A DNA stretch of 64,000 bases. Source: an uncultured Flavobacteriales bacterium. Lineage in GTDB: Bacteria; Bacteroidota; Bacteroidia; Flavobacteriales_E; Vicingaceae. Made by a program: the position numbers and the translations under genes. The stretch spans positions 30,940 to 94,939 of the forward strand of contig CAJXMH010000010.1 of the NCBI GenBank assembly GCA_913056345.1. Reading direction: 5' to 3'. Below the pieces are notes generated by a model that saw nothing but the letters and a program-made list of their open reading frames with translations, was not told the origin of the DNA and made no database searches. This document shows positions 8,394 through 17,124 of this stretch, piece after piece. Every line of letters begins with the position of its first letter. Position 1 is the stretch's first letter.

Positions 8394-9389
8394 CTAAGTA
8401 AGCTTATCAGCTAAGATCCTCATCTCAACGGCAGGCGAGATCTTTTCATACAAAATGCGGTATACCGCCGTAGCAATGGGAATATCAACTTCAAACTTTT
8501 CATTGATCTTGATGATGCTCTTTGCTGCATAATAACCTTCTGCGGTCATGTTCATTTCCATTTGAGCCGACATTACCGAATAGCCCTTTCCTACCATATT
8601 GCCAAAGGTGCGGTTTCTTGAAAATTGCGAATAGGCAGTCACCAATAAATCTCCTAAGTAAGCGGAAGATTTAACGTCACGGTGGATGGGATTTACCGCA
8701 TCTACGAATCGCTCGATTTCTTGCACTGCATTAGAAATTAAAACAGCTTGAAAGTTATCTCCGTAGCTTAAGCCATGGTAGATCCCCGAGGCAACAGCAT
8801 AAATGTTTTTCAAGATAGCCGAGAGCTCAGTACCAAATAAGTCGTCTGAAACTGAAGTTTTTATGTACCGACACTCAAGCAAGGCTGCAAACTCTTGTGC
8901 TTTTGATTCATCTTGACAGGCAATAGTGAGGTATGATAGCCTTTCTAAAGCAACCTCTTCGGCATGACAAGGGCCGCTAATAATGCCTATTTGATCGTAA
9001 GAAGCACCAAACTGTTTGTGAAAAAACCGAGCGGGAATTTGATGGACTTCAGGAACGATTCCTTTCACCGCAGAAAAGATCACTTTATCTTTCAGATCGT
9101 CATTCTTCCGATTTCCAAATACATCCATTAAAAAAGCCGATGGAGTGGCAATCACAATGGTATCAGAGGCTTTAATTACAGCACTTAGATCGGTGCTAAC
9201 GCTAATTTTATCACGTTCAAACTGAACGGAAGAGAGATAGCGAGGATTGTGGAGGTATTTGTTTAAATAGTTTGCCTTGTCAGGATCCCGCATCCACCAA
9301 TGCACCTGGTCTGCATGATTACAAAGCATTTTTACAATAGCTGTAGCCCAACTTCCTCCTCCTATAACCGAAACTTCTTTCTTTTCCAC
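8394..9389 (-). CDS. gpsA: Glycerol-3-phosphate dehydrogenase [NAD(P)+]
   Basis: 331 aa cytosolic enzyme that reduces dihydroxyacetone phosphate to sn-glycerol 3-phosphate for phospholipid synthesis. N-terminal Rossmann motif VIGGGSWATAI at about 8-18. The family substrate segment follows (SGPCHAEEV in place of the commoner GPs-AxEV), then the catalytic Lys region ELSAILKNIYAVASGI and the NMTAEGYYAAKSI helix near the C-terminus. Length agrees with GpsA. It is convergent with uvrC and downstream of lysS on the same strand, with 263 bp of hairpin-rich DNA between, so it is probably transcribed separately. Confidence 0.95.
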   Translation of the reverse strand: MEKKEVSVIGGGSWATAIVKMLCNHADQVHWWMRDPDKANYLNKYLHNPRYLSSVQFERDKISVSTDLSAVIKASDTIVIATPSAFLMDVFGNRKNDDLKDKVIFSAVKGIVPEVHQIPARFFHKQFGASYDQIGIISGPCHAEEVALERLSYLTIACQDESKAQEFAALLECRYIKTSVSDDLFGTELSAILKNIYAVASGIYHGLSYGDNFQAVLISNAVQEIERFVDAVNPIHRDVKSSAYLGDLLVTAYSQFSRNRTFGNMVGKGYSVMSAQMEMNMTAEGYYAAKSIIKINEKFEVDIPIATAVYRILYEKISPAVEMRILADKLT

Positions 9390-9472
9390 GCTAGTTTAGT
9401 TGAATAACGAAAATACAAAATTTGACCTTTAGACTTTTATAATCACTACTTATTAAACTCTTTATCCATTCC

Positions 9473-9497
9473 ATTCTTTTTGTTGAGCAAAAAGAAT
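9473..9497 (-). terminator. Probable terminator after lysS
   Basis: A perfect 10-bp inverted repeat, ATTCTTTTTG (9473-9482) and CAAAAAGAAT (9488-9497), with a 5-nt loop. It lies downstream of the leftward lysS gene and upstream of gpsA. The stem is A/T-rich and lacks a classic T-tract beyond its own arms, so termination is likely but not certain. Confidence 0.45.
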
Positions 9498-9536
9498 CAA
9501 AAAGCTCAGCTTCTATCAAAAAAGAAAAATATCCTC

Positions 9537-9611
9537 GTCTTAACTAAGTGCAGCCGAATGATTTCACCCCGAGTCCATCGGGGGAACTTTCCGGTTTTAC
9601 TAAGTTAAGAC
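9537..9611. repeat. Nested inverted repeat in the gpsA-lysS gap
   Basis: The outer arms GTCTTAACTAAGT (9537-9549) and ACTAAGTTAAGAC (9599-9611) pair with one mismatch in 13. Inside, CCCCGA (9567-9572) and TCGGGG (9578-9583) form a 6-bp GC stem with a 5-nt loop. The same outer-stem plus GC-inner-hairpin design recurs at 12.6 kb and 49.4 kb. No coding potential is seen in 9390-9652. Confidence 0.6.
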
Positions 9612-9652
9612 TTCAGCTATTTCCCCTTTTTGCTACAAAGCAAGAAACACCT

Positions 9653-11383
9653 CTATTCAGGTATTCTTATCTTAATATTCTCTCTATCAGAAGCGTCTAT
9701 TTCAATTAACCCATGCTTAACTAATTCTTTTTTTACTTTGTCCCACTTTTTTTTACTAAGATCTAAATCATGGATTACGTTGAGCTTAATCTGATCTAAA
9801 TTAGCTTCGTGGTTTGGAATTATTGAAAGTCTTTTGCTAATATTTTCTAAAGCTCTTTTTGCTTCATCTGTCATTTCAGGCACCTTTTTCTCCGGCTTCA
9901 TTTGCGGGAAGAAAAGCACTTCTTGAATGGACACATTATCGGTCAAAAACATGACCAAACGATCAATTCCGATTCCCATACCTGAAGTGGGTGGCATACC
10001 GTATTCAAGCGCACGGACAAAATCTTGATCAATGAACATAGCTTCGTCATCTCCTTTCTCTGAAAGCTTTAGCTGATCCTGAAACCGCTCTAGCTGATCA
10101 ATCGGATCGTTTAACTCTGAATACGCATTGGCAATTTCTTTACCATTTACCAAAAGCTCAAAACGCTCGGTTAGTGCAGGGTTATCTCGGTGCTTTTTAC
10201 ACAAGGGCGACATCTCAACCGGATAATCAATAATGAAAGTAGGTTGTACATAATGATGCTCACACTTTTCCCCGAATAACTCATCGATCAGTTTAGCCTT
10301 GCCCATGGTCTCATCTACTTCTAAACCTAGTTCAGAGCACTTAGCCCTTAACTCGTTTTCGCTTAAAGCCGCAGCATCTACCCCTGTATGTTCTTTGATT
10401 GAATCTAAAATTGGGACTTTGGCATAAGGAGCTTTAAAGTTGATTTTCTCTCCTTGAAACTCCACTTCTGTGCTACCTAATACTTTGCTTGTTAAATCCT
10501 CTAGCATCTTCTCGGTAAAGTCCATCATCCAGTGGTAATCCTTGTAGGCCACGTAAATTTCCATTACCGTAAACTCCGGATTATGGGTGCGGTCCATACC
10601 CTCATTTCGGAAGTCTTTGGCAAACTCATAAACTCCCTCAAAACCACCTACGATCAGTCTTTTCAAATAAAGTTCGTTGGCAATTCTTAAGTATAATTCG
10701 GTGTTTAGAGCATTGTGATGCGTTATAAATGGCCTTGCTGCAGCCCCACCCGGAATAGGCTGTAAAATTGGGGTTTCTACTTCTAGGTAGTCGTGTTGAT
10801 TGAAAAAATCGCGCATGGCGTTCATTACCTTCGTGCGGGTTCTAAAAGTCTCTTTCACTTTCGGGTTCACCACAAGGTCTACGTAACGTTGACGGTAACG
10901 CTGCTCAGGATCAGTGAAGGCATCGTGGGCCTTCCCTTCGCTATCAGTTTTTACAATTGGCAGGGGCTTCAAGGCTTTCGATAGCACAGTAAGCTCTTCC
11001 ACTTGTATAGAAATTTCCCCCACTTGAGTTTTGAACTGCTTTCCTTTTACACCAATAAAGTCCCCGATGTCTAACAACTTTTTGAAAACATCATTATAAA
11101 GGGTTTTATCCTCTCCCGGACATAGTTCATCTCGATTAAAATAAAGTTGGATCTTGCCTTTACTATCCTGCAATTCCGCAAAAGAAGCCTTTCCCATGAT
11201 TCGACGACTCATTAGTCTACCGGCCAAAACCACTTCTTTTCCTTCTTCGTAATTCTCCTTGATCTCTTCGCTGTAATGATCAACTGGAAAAAGATCAGCC
11301 GGGTAAGGGTCAATCCCCAACTTTCTCAACTTTTGTAAGGATTCTCTTCTCAACTGCTCTTGTTCGCTCAGGACTCTGCTCAT
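9653..11383 (-). CDS. lysS: Lysyl-tRNA synthetase (class II)
   Basis: 576 aa if started at the ATG at 11383 (MSRVLSEQEQLRRESLQKL), the conventional LysRS N-terminus. The frame is open upstream to 11452, but those 23 residues look untranslated and overlap the pgi promoter region. The OB-fold anticodon-binding domain comes first (VVLAGRLMSRRIMGKASF), then the class II catalytic core with motif 2 (FRNEGMDRTHNPEFT) and motif 3 (GMGIGIDRLVMFLT). A C-terminal extension of about 75 residues after motif 3 is Lys-rich and resembles the tail of many Bacteroidota LysRS. It charges tRNA-Lys in the cytosol. Divergent from pgi/pmi. Confidence 0.95.
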   Translation of the reverse strand: MSRVLSEQEQLRRESLQKLRKLGIDPYPADLFPVDHYSEEIKENYEEGKEVVLAGRLMSRRIMGKASFAELQDSKGKIQLYFNRDELCPGEDKTLYNDVFKKLLDIGDFIGVKGKQFKTQVGEISIQVEELTVLSKALKPLPIVKTDSEGKAHDAFTDPEQRYRQRYVDLVVNPKVKETFRTRTKVMNAMRDFFNQHDYLEVETPILQPIPGGAAARPFITHHNALNTELYLRIANELYLKRLIVGGFEGVYEFAKDFRNEGMDRTHNPEFTVMEIYVAYKDYHWMMDFTEKMLEDLTSKVLGSTEVEFQGEKINFKAPYAKVPILDSIKEHTGVDAAALSENELRAKCSELGLEVDETMGKAKLIDELFGEKCEHHYVQPTFIIDYPVEMSPLCKKHRDNPALTERFELLVNGKEIANAYSELNDPIDQLERFQDQLKLSEKGDDEAMFIDQDFVRALEYGMPPTSGMGIGIDRLVMFLTDNVSIQEVLFFPQMKPEKKVPEMTDEAKRALENISKRLSIIPNHEANLDQIKLNVIHDLDLSKKKWDKVKKELVKHGLIEIDASDRENIKIRIPE

Positions 11384-11500
11384 AGGACTTAAATTTTGGC
11401 CGCAAAGGTAGTGATTCAGCTTTACTTCAAGAGGACTTAAAGCAAGCTTCATACGGCTGTCAGTAGTTTTTCTTTTATTTGCAAATTAAATATAACAGCT

Positions 11501-12490
11501 ATGATGAAAGAATTGATTCAGGATTTTGGAAAACACTTGACAGAAGCAATAAAAATTGCGGAAGAGACCAACTTTGAAAAAAAGGGCGGAAAAACTGATA
11601 CGGTTTTAATCTGCGGCCTCGGTGGGTCAGGTATTGGAGGAACGATAATCAGCGAGATGCTTAGTGAAGAGTGTGCAGTGCCTATTATCGTTAATAAAGA
11701 CTATCATATTCCTTCTTTTGTTAAGCAGGACACATTGGTAATTTGCTGTTCCTATTCTGGAAATACAGAAGAAACCTTGAAAATGTACGAAAGTGCAAAA
11801 GAAAAAGGGGCTGAGATCAGCATCATAACCTCAGGTGGGAAATTTGCTGAATTAGCAAAACAAAATGGTCACAATATCTTACAAATTCCTGGAGGTTTAC
11901 CTCCTAGAGCTGCTTTTGGCCTTGCCTTTCCTCAATTGTTGTATACGTTTAAAAAGTATGGCCTAATCTCAAATGAAAAAATCGAACAACTAAAATCTTC
12001 TGTTAAATTACTTAATGCAACGGAAAAAGAAGTTCAGCAAGAAGCAAAGTCATTAAGCGAAAAGCTTCACCAAAATATTCCTGTTATTTATAGTGAGGCT
12101 TCCTTAGGTGGAATTGGGGTTCGTTTTAGACAACAGCTAAACGAAAACTCAAAAATGCTTGCTTGGAGTCAGGTAATCCCTGAAATGAACCACAATGAGT
12201 TAGTAGGTTGGAGAACAAAGAATGAGGACCTTGCGGTTGTGATCTTTCGAACTGAAGGTGACTATTACCGAAATCAAGAACGAATTGAATATTCGAAAAA
12301 AGTCTTCTCGAAGTATACCTCGAACATTAATGAAGTGTATGCCAAAGGTGAGAATGTAGTTGAAAGATCAATCTACTTGATTCATTTAGGCGACTGGGTT
12401 TCGTTCTATTTAGCTGAGGCCAAAGGTATCGATGTGGTAGAGGTGGATGTGATCACCGGCTTGAAGGATATGTTGGCGGGACTAGAGTAG
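11501..12490 (+). CDS. Bifunctional phosphoglucose/phosphomannose isomerase
   Basis: 329 aa SIS-domain isomerase interconverting glucose 6-P or mannose 6-P with fructose 6-P. The first SIS domain opens with LICGLGGSGIGGTI (about 37-50) and contains SYSGNTEET, the phosphosugar-binding serine/threonine loop. The second domain ends in EMNHNELVGWR, the catalytic Glu/His segment typical of bifunctional PGI/PMI. Length matches this small family rather than classical Pgi. ATGs at 11501 and 11504 are both possible starts. Downstream lie repeats and no same-strand partner, so it is probably monocistronic. Confidence 0.9.
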   Translation: MMKELIQDFGKHLTEAIKIAEETNFEKKGGKTDTVLICGLGGSGIGGTIISEMLSEECAVPIIVNKDYHIPSFVKQDTLVICCSYSGNTEETLKMYESAKEKGAEISIITSGGKFAELAKQNGHNILQIPGGLPPRAAFGLAFPQLLYTFKKYGLISNEKIEQLKSSVKLLNATEKEVQQEAKSLSEKLHQNIPVIYSEASLGGIGVRFRQQLNENSKMLAWSQVIPEMNHNELVGWRTKNEDLAVVIFRTEGDYYRNQERIEYSKKVFSKYTSNINEVYAKGENVVERSIYLIHLGDWVSFYLAEAKGIDVVEVDVITGLKDMLAGLE

Positions 12491-12495
12491 AGAGT

Positions 12496-12584
12496 TTAGA
12501 CCCCTCCTTCGGCGGGCAGGCGCTTCGCTGCTAGAAGTAAGACCTTAGACTCCACCTTAGGCGAGCAGGCGCTTCGCTATTAGA
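12496..12584. repeat. Two 40-bp direct repeats
   Basis: Copies at 12496-12535 and 12545-12584 (49-bp period) start with TTAGAC, share GCAGGCGCTTCGCT and end in TAGA. By eye 34 of 40 bases agree. They lie directly behind pgi/pmi in the 253-bp gap 12491-12743 and are more GC-rich than the surroundings. No protein is encoded. Confidence 0.7.
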
Positions 12585-12599
12585 CTTTTTTAGACTTTA

Positions 12600-12667
12600 C
12601 AAGGTTTTGTCTTCTCGAGTGATCCCGAAACTTCGGGATAGTATCGAGAGGAGGCAAAAATACCTTG
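12600..12667. repeat. Palindromic intergenic element (possible terminator), copy A
   Basis: The 18-bp perfect palindrome ATCCCGAAACTTCGGGAT (12622-12639) sits inside a longer imperfect stem: CAAGG..TTTTG..CTTCTCGA on the left against TCGAGAGGAGGCAAAA..CCTTG on the right. Its inner ~37 bp, read on the minus strand, resemble the element at 49.37-49.40 kb (CCCGAAGTTTCGGGA then CACTCGAG). It may terminate pgi/pmi transcripts; its repetition suggests a REP-like family. Confidence 0.65.
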
Positions 12668-12743
12668 AAATTGCAACTTTTAACTTCAAGTACTTAAAAC
12701 TTCCAACTTAGATACTTCTAGCACTTTCCTTATCTTCGTTGGG

Positions 12744-13916
12744 ATGAAGTTCATTCGTTTTCTTTTGCGGTTTCTTATTTCTCTTTTGATTGCTATTGTT
12801 TTGGTTGCTTTAGGCTTGTGGATCAGTGGTAATGGTCATGTGATCAAAGCAGTTAGAAGCACTTATTTGGTGGGCGAGACGGGCCCAACTATTGACGATT
12901 ACCCTAAGTTTGAAAACCGGAGGGTTGAAGCTGGAACACCTCAACTTTGGGAGTTTTCAGAAAACTATCAGAGCAATAGCTTGAGTAAAGAGCTAGTTAA
13001 AGAAATTGAAAGCTGGGAAACCACAAGCCTGCTCATTCTTCACCGTGACTCTATTGCCTATGAAAGATACTGGAACGGCTATTCAGAAAAAAGCTTGACC
13101 AATACCTTTTCCATGGCCAAAAGCTTCACCTCACTTGCCATTGGTATAGCCATAGAAGAAGGACGCATTAAAAGTATCGATCAAAAAGCAGGAGATTTTC
13201 TACCAGAGTTTGCGGAAGGGGAAAAAGCCAAAATCACCATTAAGCATTTACTTCAAATGGCCTCTGGCATTGATTTCGGCGAAAGCTATGGAAACCCTTT
13301 TGGTTATATGGCTAAAACCTATTACGGCAGTGATCTTTACGATTTAACCGTAAGCAAGCCTATGAAGTACGAACCGGGAACGGTTTGGAAATACCAAGGA
13401 GGTAACACACTTTTGCTTTCCTTTATTTTAGAGAAAGCCACCGGCCAAAACTTATCTGATTATTTCAGCAAGCACTTTTGGAAACCGCTTGGCGCAACTG
13501 AAGATGCGCTTTGGAGTATTAGTGAAGAGGGCGGCAGAGAGCGATCTTATTGCTGCTTTTACAGCAATGCTAGAGACTTTGCGCGTATTGGTCAAATGAT
13601 GTTAGATTCCGGCAAATGGAATGGAAGACAGCTGATCAATCAAGCTTACATTGAAAAATCCATAAGTCCGGTAAATATTAAAAATGAAGCAGCTAAACTA
13701 ATTGACTATTACGGTTTGCAATGGTGGATGGGTGAATACCAAGGGGCTGATTTTTATTACGCTCGTGGTATTCAAGGGCAATACATCGTAGCCATTCCGG
13801 CTTGGGATGCAGTGGTGGTCCGTTTAGGACACAAACGCGACCCTAATGTGGGAGCGGAAGTGCCGAAAGATTTATTTGTTTATTTGGAGGCGGCAGTAAT
13901 TATTACGAATCAGTAG
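12744..13916 (+). CDS. Membrane-anchored serine hydrolase (beta-lactamase/DD-peptidase fold)
   Basis: 390 aa. An uncleaved N-terminal membrane anchor (about residues 3-27, FIRFLLRFLISLLIAIVLVAL) leads into a beta-lactamase class C-like domain. The SxxK nucleophile motif is SMAKS (about residue 126) in TFSMAKSFTSLAIGIAIEEG, with a Tyr-containing second motif near KYQGGN. This arrangement is most like 6-aminohexanoate-dimer hydrolase/EstB-type enzymes, which hydrolyse amides or esters; the true substrate is unknown. The catalytic domain should face the periplasm. A promoter-like TATCTTCG lies 5 bp before the ATG. The EndoU-like gene follows 7 bp downstream on the same strand. Confidence 0.88.
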   Translation: MKFIRFLLRFLISLLIAIVLVALGLWISGNGHVIKAVRSTYLVGETGPTIDDYPKFENRRVEAGTPQLWEFSENYQSNSLSKELVKEIESWETTSLLILHRDSIAYERYWNGYSEKSLTNTFSMAKSFTSLAIGIAIEEGRIKSIDQKAGDFLPEFAEGEKAKITIKHLLQMASGIDFGESYGNPFGYMAKTYYGSDLYDLTVSKPMKYEPGTVWKYQGGNTLLLSFILEKATGQNLSDYFSKHFWKPLGATEDALWSISEEGGRERSYCCFYSNARDFARIGQMMLDSGKWNGRQLINQAYIEKSISPVNIKNEAAKLIDYYGLQWWMGEYQGADFYYARGIQGQYIVAIPAWDAVVVRLGHKRDPNVGAEVPKDLFVYLEAAVIITNQ

Positions 13917-13923
13917 TAATTAG

Positions 13924-14598
13924 ATGGACAAAAAAAGGTTTCATTATTATTTCTTAAATATTAATCTTAGTTCTACAAACTCTCAGGACTTAAAGCCCGG
14001 TCCAAGAATCCTAAAAGTTAAAAAAGGTTTGCAATTTCCTGTTTTAGAAGACGCTGAAGGTCCTTTTTACTCACTTAGAAACCTTAAAAGAAACTCGATA
14101 AAATTAAAGCTGCTCAAATCAACGAATAGTAAAAGAGCAAGCACCATACTGAAAGATAAGTGGATAGTTGAAATCAACAATAATGGCGTCTTTGCCAATA
14201 GTGAAAAAGGCTTTCCTCTAGGGTTTATTAAAATGATTGAGCATTCAATAAAGGGAGAAATTAAAAAAGGAAAAGTAAATGGTGTTCATTACTACAATGA
14301 AGATAAAGTGGAAATAATTAAAATAATTAACGAAAACAAACTTGGTGTATTTGAGGCAAAAATCAAAGTTCTAGATTCAATTAACAATAAATGGATTATA
14401 AAAGATTCTTCTAGCTTTTTCCCTAAAGAATGGGATCTACACAGAGTATTTCATGAATGTAAGTATGCTTATTACAGCCATAAGCATACTTTGATTGAAG
14501 GTAAACAAAACTCATATTTGTCCTACACAGAATCGGGCGTTAAAGTTGTAATTGTCAAGATAGAGGAGGAAATAAAAACCATATATCCTGTAGTTTAA
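13924..14598 (+). CDS. EndoU-like nuclease domain protein (orphan, cytoplasmic)
   Basis: 224 aa, basic, no signal peptide or membrane segment. Residues ~104-210 follow the order of bacterial EndoU toxin domains: H107 in IEHSIKGEIKKGKVNGVHYY with H122 fifteen residues later (the HxxxGE..GxH pattern), GVFEAKI (141-147), Lys at 156/160, SSFFPKEW (163-170, the FFPxxW motif) and a terminal SYTESGVKV (200-208). EndoU enzymes cut RNA at uridines and in bacteria usually sit at the C-terminus of large contact-dependent toxins. Here the domain is alone, after ~100 residues I do not recognise. No immunity gene is recognisable next to it. Function is inferred from motif order only; nuclease activity is not shown. 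Confidence 0.65.
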   Translation: MDKKRFHYYFLNINLSSTNSQDLKPGPRILKVKKGLQFPVLEDAEGPFYSLRNLKRNSIKLKLLKSTNSKRASTILKDKWIVEINNNGVFANSEKGFPLGFIKMIEHSIKGEIKKGKVNGVHYYNEDKVEIIKIINENKLGVFEAKIKVLDSINNKWIIKDSSSFFPKEWDLHRVFHECKYAYYSHKHTLIEGKQNSYLSYTESGVKVVIVKIEEEIKTIYPVV

Positions 14599-14659
14599 AT
14601 ACCCTATCAATACATAACTTTTCCTCTTTAATTGCGCGAAGCTTTTCAACTTGGAGCTA

Positions 14660-17071
14660 TTAAAACTTAGCCGTCACCGCCATTAAAAAGTTTCTGCCGG
14701 GCCCTGAGATTCCTGAGCTATACGGTCGGTATCGCTGATCGCTGATGTTTTCAATTCCGGCACTAATATTAAATTGTTCAGAAAGCTCGTAAAGGGCTTT
14801 TAAATTTAGCGTGTACCAAGCAGGAGCATAAGTTTCACCTTGGCTATTTAGAGCATAGATTTCTTCTTTTCTCCGCTCACTTATAGCAAGTTCATTATGC
14901 GTTCGCTCTCCTTGGTAAAGCAAATAAGCCTGTAGGTTCAACTTTTTGGCTCGATAGCTTAACCGACTGCTACCAAAAATAGGAGCAGCATGCCTTGAAG
15001 GGCCGGTAGTTCCATCGTTCAGCTCTTCTTCGCCAAACTGATAATTAAAGTCTGATGAAAAAGTAAAGCCCTTCGGTAGTTTCACTTCTAAGCCTGCTTG
15101 AATTCCATAAACGGTAGCTTCTGCGGCATTCTGTAAAGCCTGAACCTGACTCAAGCTACCATCATAAGTTATTGAATCTTTTCCGTTGAGTTGAAAATCT
15201 CTGCGCACCAAAGCATTTTGTAAAATGGTATAGTAGCCGGTCAAATCAATTTTCACTCGATCACCAATTACTTTAGCCACACCCAAGTCAAGGTTGTAAG
15301 CGTACTCAGCTTCCAAATCAGGATTCGGAACCACCACGGCACCTGGCTCAGAATCAAATACCTTCCCTATGTCATCTACATTAGGCGAACGAAAAGCGGT
15401 TCCAAAATTGGTCTTGATCACCCAGCTTTCAGTTGGCCGATAAACTCCTCCAATGCTGCCTGTTAAGGCTCCGTTTTCTAGCTTTGCTTCTGCAAAAGGA
15501 AAGGGGTAAAAAGCCTCATTATCAGTAAAGTCAGCATCCAAGGCGAAGAGATTATAACGAATACCTCCCTGTATCACAAATTTCTCAGAGAGGTCGTACT
15601 CATCATTCACATAAATCCCAAAGGACTGCCAAGTGGCATCTGGGTAGCGGCTTGCACCAAGCGACTTTTCATTTGAAATGATATTGGTGGTCAATCCACT
15701 TGAGAAGACATTGTTTTGAACTACTTCTGCACCGTAAAATAACTTATTAGTAGAACCAGTAGCTTTTACAAAGTCGAGGTTGGCTGAATAAGCGTATACT
15801 TCCTCTTCCCTGCTTTCTCGAATGGGGTCGTTCAAGTCGCGGCTGATCCTACTTTCACCAAATGTTTGCTGTGCTAAGCGCAAAGTCATTTGGTCGTAGT
15901 ATTTATTCTTAGCGGCATGAGTAATGTTTAAATTATGCATCAGCCAGCTTTGTGGACCATATTCCCATTCCGCATAACGGGGCATACCATTTCTTCTTCG
16001 GTTATGCCGATCGTAACGACCATAAGGAGAAGTTTGAGAATAATGAAAGCCATATTCAATATCCCAAGCTTGATTTGGTTTAAAACGCACCTTTTGCATC
16101 ATATTGAGTTGAGAATAAGCCGAAGGACGTTGTAATAGCTGGTCATCCTGTTGGATCACTACATCCTTTCCATTTTGACGTTCTACGTAATAGTCTTTCA
16201 AGTAATCGTCAGGACCGTTGCTTCCTTGTCTCAAATGGTCATAATCCCAATGAGAGAAACTACTCACCAAGGCCCACTTTTTCCAACCGATATTCACATC
16301 AAAGTGTCCGGTTTTTTCTTGATTGGCAGAAGCGTAACGCGCTACCGCCTTGCCACTTATTAAAGGTTTTTCTTCCAGTGAAAACTGAGGGCGTAAGGTT
16401 TGGAAACTCATTACCCCACCAATGGCATCACTGCCGTAAATCACTGATCCCGGTCCAAACATAACTTCGGTATTCGATACGGCAAAGGGGTCCAGATTGA
16501 TCACATTTTGAATGTTTCCCCCTCTAAAGATTGCTGTATTCATGCGGACACCATCTACGGTGTAGATCAATCGGTTTGTAGCAAAGCCTCGAATCATGGG
16601 GCTGCCTCCCCCCTGCTGGCTTTTTTGAATAAAAACCTTGTTTGAGATACCCAAGAGGTCGGCCGCGGTTTGCGGGTTTTGTAAGGCCACCTCTTTAGGT
16701 CCTATGCTTACGATCTTAGCCGGTATTTCCGTGTTATTTTGTCGCCAACGGCTAGCAGAAATTACTACTTCGTCTAAATTTAAATTCGAGGGGATCATAT
16801 ACACCGTAAAGTCCTGTGCCTTTAGTTCTGCAAAACTGAAAACTTGACTTTTATACCCTAAGGATCGAATTTGAATCTCTTCAAACCCTCGAAATTGTGA
16901 TATCTCTGCTTTTCCCTCTGAATTGGTTATTGCAGTAATATTAAGGTGTTCACTGACTATGGTTGCAAACTCCATGGCTTGCCCGCTTTCTTTTTCCAAT
17001 ACTGTTAGCGTTTGAGCATGAGAAAATAAAACACAGCACAAGCCAATACTCAAAAGAGTAAGGTGCTTCAT
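14660..17071 (-). CDS. TonB-dependent outer-membrane receptor
   Basis: 803 aa. Signal peptide 1-19 (ending FSHAQ), then a carboxypeptidase-regulatory-like domain (about 22-90), the plug domain (ASRWRQNNTEIPAKIVSIG through GGGSPMIRGFATNRLIYTVDGVRMN and GPGSVIYGSDAIGGVMSF) and a 22-strand-type barrel ending in the aromatic C-terminus NFLMAVTAKF. The plug sequence and FRSPNVDDIG..VVPNPDLEAEY resemble haem/haemoglobin-type receptors (FRAP/NPNL-like segments), but no ligand can be assigned safely. It imports its substrate using TonB-ExbBD energy encoded elsewhere. The gene upstream on the same strand, 53 bp away, encodes a small membrane protein and may be co-transcribed. Confidence 0.92.
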   Translation of the reverse strand: MKHLTLLSIGLCCVLFSHAQTLTVLEKESGQAMEFATIVSEHLNITAITNSEGKAEISQFRGFEEIQIRSLGYKSQVFSFAELKAQDFTVYMIPSNLNLDEVVISASRWRQNNTEIPAKIVSIGPKEVALQNPQTAADLLGISNKVFIQKSQQGGGSPMIRGFATNRLIYTVDGVRMNTAIFRGGNIQNVINLDPFAVSNTEVMFGPGSVIYGSDAIGGVMSFQTLRPQFSLEEKPLISGKAVARYASANQEKTGHFDVNIGWKKWALVSSFSHWDYDHLRQGSNGPDDYLKDYYVERQNGKDVVIQQDDQLLQRPSAYSQLNMMQKVRFKPNQAWDIEYGFHYSQTSPYGRYDRHNRRRNGMPRYAEWEYGPQSWLMHNLNITHAAKNKYYDQMTLRLAQQTFGESRISRDLNDPIRESREEEVYAYSANLDFVKATGSTNKLFYGAEVVQNNVFSSGLTTNIISNEKSLGASRYPDATWQSFGIYVNDEYDLSEKFVIQGGIRYNLFALDADFTDNEAFYPFPFAEAKLENGALTGSIGGVYRPTESWVIKTNFGTAFRSPNVDDIGKVFDSEPGAVVVPNPDLEAEYAYNLDLGVAKVIGDRVKIDLTGYYTILQNALVRRDFQLNGKDSITYDGSLSQVQALQNAAEATVYGIQAGLEVKLPKGFTFSSDFNYQFGEEELNDGTTGPSRHAAPIFGSSRLSYRAKKLNLQAYLLYQGERTHNELAISERRKEEIYALNSQGETYAPAWYTLNLKALYELSEQFNISAGIENISDQRYRPYSSGISGPGRNFLMAVTAKF

Positions 17072-17124
17072 TTTGATTGTTTTTTAGTTCATTCAAATAA
17101 ACTTTTCCCTTTGTTGGAAAGGTT

